7,519 nucleotides of DNA from Trueperaceae bacterium. Lineage in GTDB: Bacteria; Deinococcota; Deinococci; Deinococcales; Trueperaceae. Positions 6,695 through 7,519 of this stretch are shown here, in pieces. Location of the stretch: the NCBI GenBank assembly GCA_007121175.1, contig SKMG01000355.1:1-7519 (forward strand). Reading direction: 5' to 3'. Each line of letters starts with the position of its first letter. Positions within the stretch are counted from its first letter, which is position 1. A model generated the notes under the pieces. The model made no database searches and was not told the DNA's origin. It worked only from the letters and a program-made list of their open reading frames with translations. The position numbers and the translations under genes were made by a program.

Positions 6695-7450
6695 ATGCCG
6701 CTGTGGCGGCTGCTCGAGCGCACGCTGGTCCGCGAGCCCTGGGCCTGGACGATGTTGCCGGTCTTCGCCGCGGTCGGCTTCGGGTTCTCCGGGCGGACTC
6801 CGGAGGTGGCGCTGGTGTCGCTCTACGGCGTCGCTCAGCTGGTGGTGCCGCCGGTGGTGCTGGCGCTCAGCGTCCCGACGCTCGCCTCGCGGGGCATCTG
6901 GTCGCTGTGGGCCCCGGCGCTGCCTCGTCCCGGAATCGCCTTCGCGGCCGCAGCGCTCGGCGCCGCACTGGGACTCGTGTGGCCGGTAGCCGCGGCCACC
7001 GTGGCCGCGGCCGCGATCGCCGGCGTGCCGCCGGCCCAGGCTGTCGCGCTGCTGCTCACCGTGGCGCTCACGGTGCTGCTGTGGGCGCTGCTGGGCGCCC
7101 TGCTGGCGGCGCTGACGCTCGATCCCGCTCGGGCGCTCTCTGGAGGCCTCGCGCTGTGGGCATTCGGAGCGATCGTCTACGAGCCGGCGCTGGTGGCGTT
7201 CGCGGTCGCGGCCGCCGCTCGCCCGTTCGAGCCGGCCTTGGCGGTTGCGCTGCTGGTGAACCCCGCTGAGCTGGGGCGGGTGGCGCTGGTGCGGGCGCTC
7301 GACGTGCCGGTCTTCGCAGGCCCGACGGGAGTGCTGGTGGCACGCTGGCTGGGCGACACACCGCTCGCCTGGGCGGCGGGGGCGATGCTGGGCTGGTCCG
7401 CAGCGCTCGCGCTCGCGGCCGGCCTGGTGTTCGGGCGCCGGGAGCGCTGA
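6695..7450 (+). CDS. NosY-like ABC-2 type transporter permease
   Basis: A strongly hydrophobic protein of 251 residues from ATG 6695. The frame also has an ATG at 6635 that would overlap the NosL gene by 19 bases and add 20 residues; I prefer 6695 because helix-forming sequence (PLWRLLERTLVREPW) begins there and GAGG lies 11 bases upstream. About six membrane segments can be drawn: around 17-32, 37-60, 81-107, 113-140, 150-174 and 222-245. The stretch LLVNPAELGRVALVRALD (187-204) followed by FAGPTG matches the NosY pattern of NP, D/E and R before the last helix. NosY is the membrane part of NosDFY, whose ATPase NosF drives sulfur or copper handling for N2O reductase. The link to two NosL genes supports this. 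The usual acidic EDExGTL segment after the second helix is not conserved here (ASRGIWSLW). Other ABC-2 permeases cannot be excluded. Confidence 0.72.
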   Translation: MPLWRLLERTLVREPWAWTMLPVFAAVGFGFSGRTPEVALVSLYGVAQLVVPPVVLALSVPTLASRGIWSLWAPALPRPGIAFAAAALGAALGLVWPVAAATVAAAAIAGVPPAQAVALLLTVALTVLLWALLGALLAALTLDPARALSGGLALWAFGAIVYEPALVAFAVAAAARPFEPALAVALLVNPAELGRVALVRALDVPVFAGPTGVLVARWLGDTPLAWAAGAMLGWSAALALAAGLVFGRRER

Positions 7451-7519
7451 TGGGCCGTAGCAGCGAGCGGTCATGGCGGGCGCTCTCTGCCGTGCTGCTG
7501 CTGGGCCTCGCGGCCGCTG
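7450..7519 (+). CDS. N-terminal fragment of an exported or membrane protein (truncated by window edge)
   Basis: An ATG at 7450 overlaps the TGA of the permease by one base (TGATG), a typical sign of translational coupling. The 23 visible codons give a short basic start (MGRSSERSWR) and then a hydrophobic run (ALSAVLLLGLAAA). This looks like the start of a signal peptide or membrane helix. No lipobox or domain is visible before the edge. In nos-type clusters a periplasmic protein such as NosD would fit here, but the fragment is too short to name. Confidence 0.65.
   Translation, partial: MGRSSERSWRALSAVLLLGLAAA

Overview
This 7.5 kb window is a G+C-rich stretch of bacterial chromosome, apparently from an environmental bacterium with a Tat secretion system. 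Protein style (a PAS-repeat sensor, a CPH-type copper ATPase with a His-rich tail, a membrane-anchored SRPBCC protein, Tat-exported NosL-like proteins) fits groups such as Actinomycetota, Gemmatimonadota or other high-GC soil phyla. The sequence alone does not decide the phylum. I see no tRNA, rRNA, insertion sequence, CRISPR array or phage gene.

Layout. (1) Positions 1-1043, minus strand: the N-terminal 347 codons of a multi-PAS sensor protein that runs off the left edge. (2) 1044-1382: a divergent intergenic region with a strong dyad just upstream of the next gene. (3) 1383-3560, plus: a P1B-3 (CopB-like) copper-exporting ATPase with five near-identical 18-bp repeats encoding a His-rich metal-binding tail, followed by a GC hairpin. 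(4) 3815-4486, plus: a single-pass membrane protein with an SRPBCC (cyclase/dehydrase-like) domain, with its own putative promoter. (5) 4628-5212, minus: an NAD(P)H-dependent FMN reductase, convergent with the SRPBCC gene; a hairpin lies between their 3' ends. (6) 5337 to the right edge, plus: a tight operon of two different NosL-like, Tat-exported copper-binding proteins, a NosY-like ABC permease, and the first 23 codons of another gene with a hydrophobic N-terminus.

How they may work together. The copper ATPase would remove copper from the cytoplasm. The NosL-like pair and the ABC permease resemble the copper-delivery arm (NosL-NosDFY) that matures periplasmic N2O reductase, so the window may be a copper export and delivery neighbourhood. 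No nosZ, nosD or nosF is visible here. Whether the right-hand operon serves N2O reductase or another cuproenzyme depends on sequence beyond position 7519. The FMN reductase and SRPBCC protein have no demonstrated link to copper. The most unusual parts are the tandem pair of divergent NosL-like proteins, the NosY-like permease with a degraded coupling region, and the repeat-built His tail of the ATPase.
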